Positions 27,530 to 35,125 of a stretch of DNA of 64,000 bases are shown in pieces. A program made the position numbers and the translations under genes. Every line of letters starts with the position of its first letter. The first letter of the stretch is position 1. The notes below the pieces were generated by a model that was given only the letters and a program-made list of their open reading frames with translations, did no database searches and had not been told where the DNA came from. The stretch lies in contig NZ_BMUE01000001.1 in the NCBI RefSeq assembly GCF_014650035.1, forward strand, positions 682,001 through 746,000, read 5' to 3'. Origin of the DNA: Streptomyces lucensis JCM 4490 (lineage in GTDB: Bacteria; Actinomycetota; Actinomycetes; Streptomycetales; Streptomycetaceae).

Positions 27530-27931
27530 TCACCAGGGCCGGCGGCGAGGGCGGGTGAAGGTCCGGGCGACGCAGGACGGGATCACCGCGCTCGCCTCGT
27601 GGGACCGGGCCCGGTAGGCGCTCGGCGTCTCGCCGACCAGTTCGGTGAAGCGGGAGCTGAAGGAGCCGAGCGAGGTGCAGCCGACGGCGAGGCACACCTC
27701 GGTCACGCTCAGGTCGCCCCGGCGCAGCAGCGCCTTGGCCCGCTCGATCCGGCGGGTCATGAGATAGCTGTAGGGGGTCTCCCCGAAGGCCTTGCGGAAA
27801 CTGCGCTGGAAGTGACCCGGCGACATCAGGGCGTCGCGGGCCAGCACGGCCATCTCCAGCGGCTCGGCGTACTCACGGTCCATCCGGTCGCGCACCCGCC
27901 GCAGCCGTCTGAGGTCCTCCAGGGCGGTCAT
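27530..27931 (-). CDS. AraC-family regulator (stand-alone HTH domain)
   Basis: The 133-aa protein is almost entirely the double-HTH AraC domain: MSPGHFQRSFRKAFGETPYSYL, then VGCTSLGSFSSRFTELVGETP. It has no ligand domain. It lies directly upstream of the VOC gene and probably controls it. Its 5' side faces the left end of the integrated element, about 120 bp away, so its promoter is next to the attachment repeat. Confidence 0.88.
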   Translation of the reverse strand: MTALEDLRRLRRVRDRMDREYAEPLEMAVLARDALMSPGHFQRSFRKAFGETPYSYLMTRRIERAKALLRRGDLSVTEVCLAVGCTSLGSFSSRFTELVGETPSAYRARSHEASAVIPSCVARTFTRPRRRPW

Positions 27932-27952
27932 GCCCCCAGCTTCGCAGAAGAA

Positions 27953-28013
27953 GCCCGCACCCGGACCGCCGGGACCACGCCGTGTTCGGCGGGGCCGCGG
28001 GCCGGGTGCGGGC
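27953..28013 (-). terminator. Inverted repeat that may be the original sodN terminator
   Basis: GCCCGCACCCGG / CCGGGTGCGGGC is a 12-bp perfect inverted repeat with an inner CCGCC/GGCGG stem. It lies just outside the left attachment repeat, where the sequence following sodN would lie in a strain without the element. Confidence 0.5.
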
Positions 28014-28053
28014 CGGGGGACCGGAGGATCCGGGGGATCCCGGGTCCGTGGCG

Positions 28054-28088
28054 TGATCGGGGATCAGGCCTTCTTGGTCTCCTAGTAG
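28054..28088. repeat. Left attachment repeat (sodN 3'-end copy)
   Basis: These 35 bp match 48690-48724 at 31 positions. A 15-bp core, GCCTTCTTGGTCTCC (28068-28082), is exact. Read on the minus strand it spells the sodN end ETKKA-stop. It is therefore a remnant of the sodN 3' end left by site-specific integration. Confidence 0.88.
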
Positions 28089-28090
28089 CG

Positions 28091-28141
28091 GGCCAGGTCG
28101 GTGACCTGCGGAGATCATTCCTGTGGGGCGCTGACCTGGCC
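28091..28141. repeat. Inverted repeat beside the left attachment site
   Basis: GGCCAGGTC (28091-28099) and GACCTGGCC (28133-28141) are perfect complements, and CAGGTCGGTGACCTG is nested in the first half. The second arm is followed by TTTT. This could be an integrase arm-binding site or a terminator that insulates the element. The remaining bases up to 28369 contain no gene that I can see, only the presumed corA promoter. Confidence 0.45.
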
Positions 28142-28369
28142 TTTTGGTGATTGGTGGCGATGGGGCGCGACGGTCTTGAGCGGGTGTCCTGCGGACTGTG
28201 CGCGGACTGCTGTCCCGGCCCGGGGGTATAGGCGGCTGACGCCGTACCCTTGGCGGGCCGGAGCCGACGTGTCACGGATTGTGCCGACCGCCGGTGATCT
28301 CCAGAGCCTGCCGCGCTGGCAATCGGGACGAAACGGGATGGTCGAGGCGCAAGAGACTAGCCTCGGGCC

Positions 28370-29347
28370 ATGGTGACGCGCACCCGGCTGTATCACGACG
28401 GCACTCTCGTCCTGGAGGACTTTCCCGCCAGTGACGTCTCTGCGCATCTCGCTGATCCGGCGTCGGTCCTGTGGCTGGACCTGTACCGGCCCGGGAACGC
28501 CGAGTTCACCATGCTCGGTCAGGAGTTCGGCATCCACGAACTGGCTTTGGAGGATGCCGCGCAGCGTGGGCAGCGGCCGAAACTCGACCGCTATCGCACC
28601 CACGAGTTCCTCAGCGCCTATGCCGTGACCATCAGCCCGGACGGTGCGCAGCTGACGTACAGCGAGATCGCCGTATTCCTCACCAGTCAGGCCATGATCA
28701 CCGTCCGCAAGGACGACGGCCTCGACATCGAGGACGTCGTCGCCCGCTGGGACGAGAGCCCGGACCTGGCCGGCCACGGCGTCGGATTCCTGCTGCACGG
28801 TCTGCTCGACCATCTCGTGGACGGACACTTCGCCGCGGTCCAGCAACTGGACGACAGCATCGAGGAGCTGGAGGGCCTGCTCTTCGCGGCCGGGCGCCGC
28901 GAGATCGAAGCCGTGCAGCGCCGGGTCTTCGCACTGCGTAAGTCGCTCGTCCAGCTGCGCCGCGTCGTGCTTCCGATGCGCGAGGTGGTCAACGGGCTCA
29001 TGCGCCCCGGCCTGCATCTGATCACCGACCCTCTCGTCCCGTACTACCAGGACGTCTACGACCACGTGCTGCGTGCGACCGAGTGGACGGAATCACTGCG
29101 GGACCTGGTGGCCTCGGTCATGGAGACGAACCTCTCGGTCCAGGCCAACAGCATGAACCTGATCATGAAGAAGGTGACGAGCTGGGCCGCGATCATCGCC
29201 GTTCCCACCGCGATCACCGGCTACTACGGCCAGAATCTCCCCTATCCCGGTTTCGGCCGCGAGTCGGGATTCATCACCTCCGCCGCCGTCATCGTGCTCC
29301 TGTCCGCATTGCTGTATCTGACGTTCAAGCGCAAGGACTGGCTCTGA
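28370..29347 (+). CDS. corA: CorA-family magnesium/divalent cation transporter
   Basis: The protein (325 aa) has a soluble N-terminal alpha/beta domain, a long coiled helix (about 150-255) and two C-terminal membrane helices. The pore motif is YGQN (in ITGYYGQNLPYPGF) instead of the classic YGMN; this variant occurs in actinobacterial relatives. It ends with a basic KRKDWL tail, as is usual. It would import Mg2+ or export another divalent cation. It opens the cargo part of the element and is followed by the first DUF5994 gene 190 bp downstream. Confidence 0.9.
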   Translation: MVTRTRLYHDGTLVLEDFPASDVSAHLADPASVLWLDLYRPGNAEFTMLGQEFGIHELALEDAAQRGQRPKLDRYRTHEFLSAYAVTISPDGAQLTYSEIAVFLTSQAMITVRKDDGLDIEDVVARWDESPDLAGHGVGFLLHGLLDHLVDGHFAAVQQLDDSIEELEGLLFAAGRREIEAVQRRVFALRKSLVQLRRVVLPMREVVNGLMRPGLHLITDPLVPYYQDVYDHVLRATEWTESLRDLVASVMETNLSVQANSMNLIMKKVTSWAAIIAVPTAITGYYGQNLPYPGFGRESGFITSAAVIVLLSALLYLTFKRKDWL

Positions 29348-29421
29348 CCGGCATCGGCACCGGCGACCAGGCCCCGAAGGCAGGAAACTACCTGGTCATC
29401 CCGGGCTTTTCGAGCCGGTGA

Positions 29422-29536
29422 GCGGAGTAGTGTGAAGGCACCGGGAGGCCTTCGCGCACCGGCTCCGCTGCGGGTGCCGTTTCCGGTGATCGACAATGCC
29501 GGGCCGCACCCACGAGCCCGGGGACAGGTCCGCGCC
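29422..29536 (+). promoter_or_regulatory. Conserved leader before DUF5994 gene A
   Basis: This 115-bp stretch aligns with the regions before DUF5994 genes B and C. It begins GCGGAGTAG, holds CACCGGCTCCGCTGCGGGTG and GTTTCCGGTGATC, then a hairpin CCGGGC...GCCCGG (29499-29521), and ends GGTCCGCGCC at the start codon. The shared order and differing loop suggest a promoter with a structured 5' leader. Confidence 0.6.
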
Positions 29537-30073
29537 ATGGCCGTGACCATTGACCGTACGACATCGAGCTGGCGCGCGCCGCCGCAGCCGGCTCGGCTGT
29601 CCCTGACGCCCGCGCCGGGCGGGCTGGACGGCACGTGGTGGCCTCGCTCCCGTGCCCTCACCCGTGAGCTGCCACCCTTGACAGCCGCCCTGGGTGATCT
29701 CTGGGGCCGCATCACAGGTATCGCGGTGAACCCTGCCCACTGGCCCGTCATCCCGTGTCGGGTGTCCGTGGCCGGGCGCACGGTGCACGTGGGCTGGTCC
29801 ACCGAGGAGCAGGATCCGCACAGACTGACCTTCTTCTCCGCCGATGGCCGCCGGGACGTGCTGGTGATTCCGCCGGAGACCGGTGCGGATGCCGCCGCGC
29901 AGCTGATGGCGGGCGGCGGCATCGATGCCCCGGCCCGCGAGGAAGCAGCAGACAGGATCGACGCCCGGATCAGGGAAGAAGCGTGGGAGACCGACGGCGG
30001 AGCGGGTCGGCCGTCGTCCCTGCCCCGGCCCATCGGCTCGACAGGGCCTTCGCCCGGCGGTCGGCGGAGGTGA
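29537..30073 (+). CDS. DUF5994 family protein, copy A
   Basis: This 178-aa protein carries the DUF5994 core: LDGTWWPRSRAL, LWGRITGIAVNPAHWPVIP, HVGWSTEEQDPHRLTFFS and RRDVLVIPPETG. The role is unknown; the family has no enzyme motif that I can see, and the Trp-rich core suggests a small binding fold. I chose ATG 29537 rather than GTG 29432 because copies B and C start at the matching position, and the region before it is the shared leader. A short membrane protein gene follows after 7 bp, as in copies B and C. Confidence 0.8.
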   Translation: MAVTIDRTTSSWRAPPQPARLSLTPAPGGLDGTWWPRSRALTRELPPLTAALGDLWGRITGIAVNPAHWPVIPCRVSVAGRTVHVGWSTEEQDPHRLTFFSADGRRDVLVIPPETGADAAAQLMAGGGIDAPAREEAADRIDARIREEAWETDGGAGRPSSLPRPIGSTGPSPGGRRR

Positions 30074-30080
30074 GAGAACC

Positions 30081-30608
30081 ATGACTGTCATCGCCGTGGC
30101 CGTACTGCTCCTTCTGATCACCGTCGGAGTCGTTCTGATCCACCAGCTCAATGGTCAGCACGACGAACGGATCGCTGCCTTCCACTACAGCGATGTTCTG
30201 CCGGGGATCGGGCGTCGGCCCCGGAGGCACCGTCGGTCGGCGGTGGACGCGGGCGCTCCGCCGCGACCCACCGCGACGGCGACCGCGGATGACATCGACT
30301 TCGGCCCGACCGAGGGCAGTAGAGGAAGGCGCGTCATGGCGATATTGCGAGACCGGAAGACGTACCGCGAGAGGATCATGCAGGCTCTGTACCAAGCCGC
30401 CGAGGGCAATCGCCTCCTGGGCGTCGATGGGGCGAAGCTCCGCAACGACCTCGGTATCCCTGAGCAGGACATGGCCGCTGCCTGTATGTACCTGGCGGGC
30501 GAAGGCTGGGTCGTCGTGGACTGGGGGAGGGGCAACACGCCCGCGATGATCACGCTGACGCACCAGGGGATCCGGCAGATGGAGACGGAAGAGGAAGGGC
30601 GTGGCTGA
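30081..30608 (+). CDS. Membrane-anchored protein with C-terminal winged-helix-like domain (DUF5994 partner A)
   Basis: This 175-aa product starts with one membrane helix (about 3-22) followed by HQLNGQHDERIAAFHYSDVL, a motif shared with the products at 33782 and 35722. A Pro/Arg linker follows, then a second domain from about residue 86 (RDRKTYRERIMQALYQAA, later LAGEGWVVVDWGRG) that looks like a small winged helix. An internal ATG at 30336 with AGAGGAAGG six bases upstream would make the second domain alone (90 aa), so it may be two genes fused in frame or one gene with two starts. I do not know a function. Confidence 0.7.
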   Translation: MTVIAVAVLLLLITVGVVLIHQLNGQHDERIAAFHYSDVLPGIGRRPRRHRRSAVDAGAPPRPTATATADDIDFGPTEGSRGRRVMAILRDRKTYRERIMQALYQAAEGNRLLGVDGAKLRNDLGIPEQDMAAACMYLAGEGWVVVDWGRGNTPAMITLTHQGIRQMETEEEGRG

Positions 30609-30659
30609 GCCGCCGCGAAAGCGGGTCGGCGCACGCTCACGTGCAATGACCCGGAAGGG

Positions 30660-30687
30660 CGGCTCCGGCGGGTATACGCCGGAGCCG
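30660..30687 (+). terminator. Hairpin terminator after DUF5994 module A
   Basis: CGGCTCCGGCG / CGCCGGAGCCG, an 11-bp perfect stem with a 6-nt loop, is followed by a T-containing stretch (TTGCCTGTTTCC). It lies 52 bp after the stop at 30608. Confidence 0.75.
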
Positions 30688-30820
30688 TTGCCTGTTTCCG
30701 TAACCGCGCCGTGCGGCGAGGCGCTCGCGCGAGCGTCGTGCGGAGTACCGTGAGGTAGCAGGGCTGTATCGCGGTCGCACGCTCTGCGGTCGCACTGCTC
30801 TCTGCGGATGGGCGGACATC

Positions 30821-31306
30821 ATGGCCGACTCAGACACCCCCGGCCTCCCCAGGCTCCTGCCGGACGCCGTTCACCGGTCGGTGAGACCGGGGACGGCCCT
30901 GCTGAGGCTGGAGACGACACACGCACGCGAGGGAATCCTGGACGGTGCCTGGTGGCCGCGGTCCCGGGACATCGGTGCCGAGCTCCCCTCGCTGATCTCC
31001 GCGTTGACCGAGCATCTCGGGCCTGTCACCCGTGTCGGTCTGGACGACAGTGCATGGGACGGACTGCCGACCCGGGTGATGGTCGACGGCCGAGTCGTGC
31101 GCATCGATTCCTTCCCGGTCGGTGACGACACCGTCCTCATCACCCGAGGCGAAGGGGACCTTTTCTCTCTGTTGCTGGTCCCTCCGGACGCGTCGCCCGA
31201 CGCGGCACGCGCCGCGATGGCCCGGGCCGTCCGGGCGGACAACGTCACCGAGGCCAGGCAGATCCTCATCGACACGGGCGGCGACACGCCGTCTACGCCG
31301 GCCTGA
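30821..31306 (+). CDS. DUF5994 family protein, divergent copy D
   Basis: This 161-aa protein has the family hallmark ILDGAWWPRSRDIGAELP but has lost the LWGRIT and WPVIP motifs, replaced by GPVTRVGLDDSAW. The end LFSLLLVPPDASPDAARAAM matches the family end. It lacks a small membrane partner gene. A motif GCGGAGTACCGTG (30740-30752) 69 bp before the start resembles the beginning of the leaders of copies A-C, but the rest of the leader is not conserved. It converges on the GNAT-AAA gene. Confidence 0.75.
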   Translation: MADSDTPGLPRLLPDAVHRSVRPGTALLRLETTHAREGILDGAWWPRSRDIGAELPSLISALTEHLGPVTRVGLDDSAWDGLPTRVMVDGRVVRIDSFPVGDDTVLITRGEGDLFSLLLVPPDASPDAARAAMARAVRADNVTEARQILIDTGGDTPSTPA

Positions 31307-31344
31307 CACGTCCGTCGCAGATCGGCTCCCCGCCGGCCTGGATG

Positions 31345-32613
31345 CTAGATGCGGGCGAACTTCTCCGTCTGCTGGGCGAATTCCTGGGCCATGGCGGCGC
31401 TGACCGTGGGCTTGGTGTCGCGGATGGTGTCCAGGTAGTCGTCGGTGGTGGGGGTGGTCCGGGTTCCGGTGTCGAAGGTGCGCTCGAACTGGGCCTGGGA
31501 GACGGTGCGCGCCGCGTGGGCGATGTCGGCGGGGGTGAACCCCTCGCTGGCGGACGCGAGTGCCGCGCTGTCGGCCCGCGCGCCCGCTCGGGCCAGGTAG
31601 CTCTCCCACAGTGCGGTCCTGGCGGTGTGGTCGGGAGGGCCGATCGGCAGCACGTAGTCGAAGCGGCCGTGCCGCAGGAACGCGGAGTCGAGCGTGGTCA
31701 CGTTGTTCGTGGCGCAGACGAGCAGCCGTCCGTCCTGGCTTCGGAACCGGACGATCGCCTTGAGCAGTTCGTTGACGACGCCGACAGCGGTCGCGTCCGC
31801 GCCGCCGCGTTCGCCGGCGATCTCCTCGACCTCGTCGATGAAGACGAGGACGTGGTCGAGCCGGGCGATCTCCTCGAAACGTCGGTTCAGCCCGGTCGCC
31901 AGGCCGTACTCGGCGGCAAGACGGGCGGGGAACAGTTCGAGGAAGGGCCATACCAGGCGGCTGGCGATCGCGTGCGCGAAGGTGCTCTTGCCGGTCCCGG
32001 GCGGGCCGAACAGCATCACCGCCCGTGGCAGTTCCACTCCGTGCTGGGCGGCCAGTTCGGGATGGGCCAGCGGCAGGACCAGGCGCCGCTCGATGAGCTG
32101 CTTCTCCCGTTGCATGCCCGCGACTTTCTGCCACAGTCCCCCTGGCGGCAGCTCCGCTCCGAGCGAGGACAGCGTGCCGGCCGACTGCGGGGTCACCGGC
32201 CCGCGCTTTTCGAAGAAGACCAGCCCAGGGCGGGCGCCGAAGTCGCAGTTGCGAAGGGCGGTGGCACCGGTCTCGCCCTCGGGCAGGACGGCGTGCACCG
32301 CTCGGACGCCGGCGGCGAAGAGCCGTTGCTCAAGGGCGGTGACCAGGGCACTGCCCAGCCCGCGCTGCCGCCAGGCGGGCGCCATGCAGATGCGCAGGAT
32401 CCATGCCCGTTCGCCCTCCACCCTGCTCACCGCGGCGCCGATCAGCACGTCGTCGGCCGTGGCCACCACAGCCGGGTGGCGGGCCTGGAGAGCCGTCACG
32501 GCGTCCGAGAGCGGGAAGAGCGGCGGCTCCTCGGTCGTGCCGCTCTCCATGTCGACTCGGATCACCGCTTCGAGATCGTCCTGGGTGTAGTCCCTGACCC
32601 GCCAGCCCGTCAT
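31345..32613 (-). CDS. GNAT acetyltransferase-AAA+ ATPase fusion protein
   Basis: The product (422 aa from ATG 32613) has an N-terminal GNAT domain (about 1-140) with the acetyl-CoA loop RQRGLGSALV. An AAA+ ATPase follows with Walker A GPPGTGKST, Walker B VLVFIDEVEEI, sensor 1 LLVCATNNV and an arginine-finger-like HGRFDY. AAA+ proteins of this kind remodel or unfold partners; a fused acetyltransferase is unusual. It lies at the end of a minus-strand run with slipin, a membrane peptide and DUF5994 copy B, so it may act at the membrane with them. CGGAGC six bases upstream supports the start. Confidence 0.85.
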   Translation of the reverse strand: MTGWRVRDYTQDDLEAVIRVDMESGTTEEPPLFPLSDAVTALQARHPAVVATADDVLIGAAVSRVEGERAWILRICMAPAWRQRGLGSALVTALEQRLFAAGVRAVHAVLPEGETGATALRNCDFGARPGLVFFEKRGPVTPQSAGTLSSLGAELPPGGLWQKVAGMQREKQLIERRLVLPLAHPELAAQHGVELPRAVMLFGPPGTGKSTFAHAIASRLVWPFLELFPARLAAEYGLATGLNRRFEEIARLDHVLVFIDEVEEIAGERGGADATAVGVVNELLKAIVRFRSQDGRLLVCATNNVTTLDSAFLRHGRFDYVLPIGPPDHTARTALWESYLARAGARADSAALASASEGFTPADIAHAARTVSQAQFERTFDTGTRTTPTTDDYLDTIRDTKPTVSAAMAQEFAQQTEKFARI

Positions 32614-32760
32614 GATCAGCTCCGCGTGTTCGGCCGTACTTCCATCATCAGCCGATGTCCGAAGGGTGCGCACGACAGGCGTCGGCCACGAGTCCGTCCC
32701 GGTGGCACGGACCGCTCGGCCGCGCCATCACCGCGGGATGCAGTGATGGTGGCAGTCGGG

Positions 32761-33624
32761 TCACGCTGCGGTGTCGGGAGCGTCGTCGGCCGGGCTGACG
32801 GACTTGGCGGTGCGGCCGGCGCCGGCCAGTGGCGTAGACGCGGTAGGTGCGGCGGCCGCGGTTTCCCGGGCGAGGAAGGAGCCGAGCTCGCCGATCGTGC
32901 TCATGAGGGGGGCGGGGAAGACTACGGTGGTGTTCTGGTCGACACCGATCTCCACCAGGCTCTGGAGATTGCGCAGTTGAAGCGCCAGGGGGTGGGCCAT
33001 CATGGTGTCCGAGGCGTCACCGAGCGCGGCCGCGGCCAGGGACTCGCCCTCCGCGTTGATGATCTTCGCTCGCTTCTCCCGCTCCGCCTCGGCCTGGCGG
33101 GCCATGGCGCGCTTCATGGTGTCGGGCAGCTGGATGTCCTTGAGCTCGACCAGCGTGACCTGCACACCCCAGTCGACGGTGGTGACGTCGAGGATCTGGC
33201 GGATGTCCAGGTTGATACGGTCCGTCTCCGACAGCGTCTCGTCGAGCGTGTGCCGGCCGACGACCTTCCGCAGGGTGGTCTGGGCGATCTGGTTGATCGC
33301 CGTGTTGACGTTCTCGACGGCGACGACCGACTTCACGGCGTCGACGACCCGGAAGTAGGCGACGGCCGACACGTCGACGCTCACGTTGTCGCGGGTGATG
33401 ATGCCCTGGGACTGGATCGGCATGGTGACGACCCGCAGCGACACCCGGTGCAGGACGTCGGCGAACGGGATGATGAACCGCAGCCCCGGGGAGCGTGTTC
33501 CGACCAGTCGGCCGAAGCGGAGCAGCACTCCCTTCTCGTACTGCTTGACGACCTTCACGGACAGGGCGAGGGCCAGGACGGCCAAGAGGCCGATCACGAC
33601 GATGAGAACGATCGGGACTTGCAT
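32761..33624 (-). CDS. Slipin (SPFH/band-7 membrane scaffold protein)
   Basis: This 287-aa protein has an N-terminal membrane helix (MQVPIVLIVVIGLLAVLALA) and an SPFH domain (about 25-200) with GLRFIIPFADVLHRVSLR and DVTTVDWGVQV, then a coiled-coil stretch rich in Ala, Glu and Arg (ARQAEAEREKRAKIINAEGE). Slipins form oligomeric rings on membranes and often work with a membrane protease, which is not found here. The ATG at 33624 has GAGGAG upstream; the frame is open to 33855 but unlike the family. It sits between the membrane peptide gene and the AAA gene. Confidence 0.93.
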   Translation of the reverse strand: MQVPIVLIVVIGLLAVLALALSVKVVKQYEKGVLLRFGRLVGTRSPGLRFIIPFADVLHRVSLRVVTMPIQSQGIITRDNVSVDVSAVAYFRVVDAVKSVVAVENVNTAINQIAQTTLRKVVGRHTLDETLSETDRINLDIRQILDVTTVDWGVQVTLVELKDIQLPDTMKRAMARQAEAEREKRAKIINAEGESLAAAALGDASDTMMAHPLALQLRNLQSLVEIGVDQNTTVVFPAPLMSTIGELGSFLARETAAAAPTASTPLAGAGRTAKSVSPADDAPDTAA

Positions 33625-33781
33625 GTGCTGCTCCTCGGCACGAGGCCCATGGCCACGTGGTGCGGGGACCCGCCGGTCGAGATCCCCGCACATGGCTGCG
33701 TCGTTTGTGAGGCGGGGCCGAAGCCCGTCGATACGGGCCCGCGCCGGCAGTCGGTGCGCGGAGGCCGGGAACGTCGCCTCG

Positions 33782-34063
33782 TCATGTGTGGTGAGTGGTG
33801 CGGTTGCGGCGGCGGCGCGCTGGGAAGCGGCCGCGGCCCCCGTCGCGGTGGTCACGTCGTTCGCCGGCGGTCGGCGACTTGGACAGTGCCGGTCCCGCAG
33901 GAGGTTGTGCCGCGTCGGTTCCGCGGCGCGGGCCGCCGGGCAGGGCGCGACTGTACCGGTGCACGGCGATTCTCTCCGCGTGCTCGATGTTGAGCCGGTG
34001 GATCACGAATGCCGCGGCTGCGATGAGGACCAGGAAGGCGGCGGTCGTCAGGAAGGTGTTCAT
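33782..34063 (-). CDS. Small membrane protein, DUF5994 partner B
   Basis: This 93-aa protein has one membrane helix (about 5-22) followed by HRLNIEHAERIAVHRYSRALPG, clearly related to the matching part of the products at 30081 and 35722, then a basic, Arg-rich tail. It starts 10 bp after the end of DUF5994 copy B and has no winged-helix domain. The motif and pairing suggest a membrane anchor for its DUF5994 neighbour, which is inference. The basic tail could contact nucleic acid or phospholipid. Confidence 0.75.
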   Translation of the reverse strand: MNTFLTTAAFLVLIAAAAFVIHRLNIEHAERIAVHRYSRALPGGPRRGTDAAQPPAGPALSKSPTAGERRDHRDGGRGRFPARRRRNRTTHHT

Positions 34064-34073
34064 GACGGCCGTC

Positions 34074-34661
34074 TCACATGCCGATGATCAGGCGGCTGAC
34101 GCCACCGGCCTGTGCGGGAACGGCCGCGGAGGTCGAGGAGGCGCCGCCCTCGTACTCCCATGCCTCGTCCCGATCGAGTGGCCGGTCGGCCGCGGAAACG
34201 GCGTGCCGGGCCTCGTCCGCGGTGATGAGCGCGCTCGCGGTCAGCGGCGGACCGTCGTAGTCGGACGCGGCCGCCATCAGGCGGGCCGCCGACTCCGCCC
34301 CGGTCTCGGGTGGGATGACCAGCAGATCCCAGCGGCCGGTGCCATAGGAGAGCAGCAGCAGCTTGTGCGGGTCGATCTCCGGGGTGAACCAGCCGGCCTT
34401 GACGACATGACCGTCCACGGGAATGTCGTGCGGGATGACCGGCCAGTACTTCGGGTTGACGGCGATGCGGGTGATGCGGCCCCACAGGGGGTCCAGCACA
34501 TCGGTCAGTGCGGGCAGCTCGCTCAGCAGGTCCCGGGAGCGGGGCCACCAGGCACCGTCCAGGAGGCCGCGGGACGGCCCGTCGCTCTTCAGCGCGAGAC
34601 GCGCGGCCGGGGCTGCGACGGGCTCGTGCTGTGGCAGGGGTTGGTGCAAGGTCGCCGACAT
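34074..34661 (-). CDS. DUF5994 family protein, copy B
   Basis: This 195-aa protein has the complete family core: LLDGAWWPRSRDLLSELP, LWGRITRIAVNPKYWPVIP, AGWFTPEIDPHKLLLLSY and GRWDLLVIPPETG. It also has a C-terminal extension with a DEAWEYEGG acidic segment shared with copy A. The start at ATG 34661 follows GGGTCCGCATC, matching the leader of copies A and C. It heads a minus-strand set (membrane peptide, slipin, GNAT-AAA) and is divergent from copy C. The upstream open frame to 34910 is not conserved. Confidence 0.82.
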   Translation of the reverse strand: MSATLHQPLPQHEPVAAPAARLALKSDGPSRGLLDGAWWPRSRDLLSELPALTDVLDPLWGRITRIAVNPKYWPVIPHDIPVDGHVVKAGWFTPEIDPHKLLLLSYGTGRWDLLVIPPETGAESAARLMAAASDYDGPPLTASALITADEARHAVSAADRPLDRDEAWEYEGGASSTSAAVPAQAGGVSRLIIGM

Positions 34662-34781
34662 GATGCGGACCCGTCTCCGGGCCGCCTTCGCGGCGACCCC
34701 GGGATTCATCTCTCGCCGAGAACGACCCCGACGTGGAAGCCGGTGTGCGAAATGCCCTCGGTGTTGTCCACGGTACTCCGC
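34662..34781 (-). promoter_or_regulatory. Conserved leader before DUF5994 gene B
   Basis: Read on the minus strand it begins GCGGAGTACCGTGG, then CACCGGCTTCCACG and GGGGTCGTTCTCGGCGA, then a hairpin at 34677-34703 (CCGGG/CCCGG with inner CGCC/GGCG), and ends GGGTCCGCATC at the start codon. It matches copy C base for base over most of the upper half and copy A more loosely. Confidence 0.65.
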
Positions 34782-35007
34782 ACAGGCCGGGGCGGCTGTG
34801 GAGACGACGCCGCATGCTGCGAAGCGGCTGTCGATACCGGTGGGGCCGGCTGAAGGCGCCAGGGGTGTGTCGTATGCCGGTTGCCAGACCGGTCTCACGC
34901 CCGACCGCACGCATGCCCTGGTCCAGCACTCCTTGGCTGTGTTGCGTGGGAGGTGTCCCTCGTGTTTCGTTCAGCCCGTCGCTCCCCATCGGTCCGCCGG
35001 GCGTGGG
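34782..35007. other. Divergent intergenic region between the two DUF5994 leaders
   Basis: About 230 bp with no convincing gene. Short frames cross it but lack ribosome binding sites. The two conserved leaders point outwards from it, so the region probably carries their -35 elements and any operators. No clear consensus promoter can be read. Confidence 0.4.
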
Positions 35008-35125
35008 CGAGGAGTATCCTGGTGATTACCGAGAGCATCTCGTACACCGGTTCCACGCCGGGGTCGTTCTCGGCGATTCATGACAACCGGGCCGGCCGTG
35101 ACCGGCCCGGGGTTGGGTCCGCATC
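35008..35125 (+). promoter_or_regulatory. Conserved leader before DUF5994 gene C
   Basis: It starts GCGAGGAGTATCC, contains ACCGAGAGCATCTCG, CACCGGTTCCACGC and GGGGTCGTTCTCGGCGA, then a perfect 9-bp hairpin CCGGGCCGG / CCGGCCCGG (35087-35110) with a 6-nt loop, and ends GGGTCCGCATC before ATG 35126. Position and order match the leaders of copies A and B, while the hairpin sequence differs yet stays paired. Confidence 0.65.

Noticed and set aside
28370..29347. CorA pore defect (YGQN instead of YGMN)
   Set aside because: The same variant occurs in actinobacterial CorA relatives, so it is not a sign of lost function.
29432..29536. GTG start of DUF5994 copy A 35 codons upstream
   Set aside because: The stretch is the conserved leader shared with the other copies, which are not translated there, and the ATG at 29537 lines up with theirs.
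34662..34910. N-terminal extension of DUF5994 copy B
   Set aside because: It is rich in Arg, Ser and Gly, not conserved with other copies, and is the leader plus intergenic DNA.
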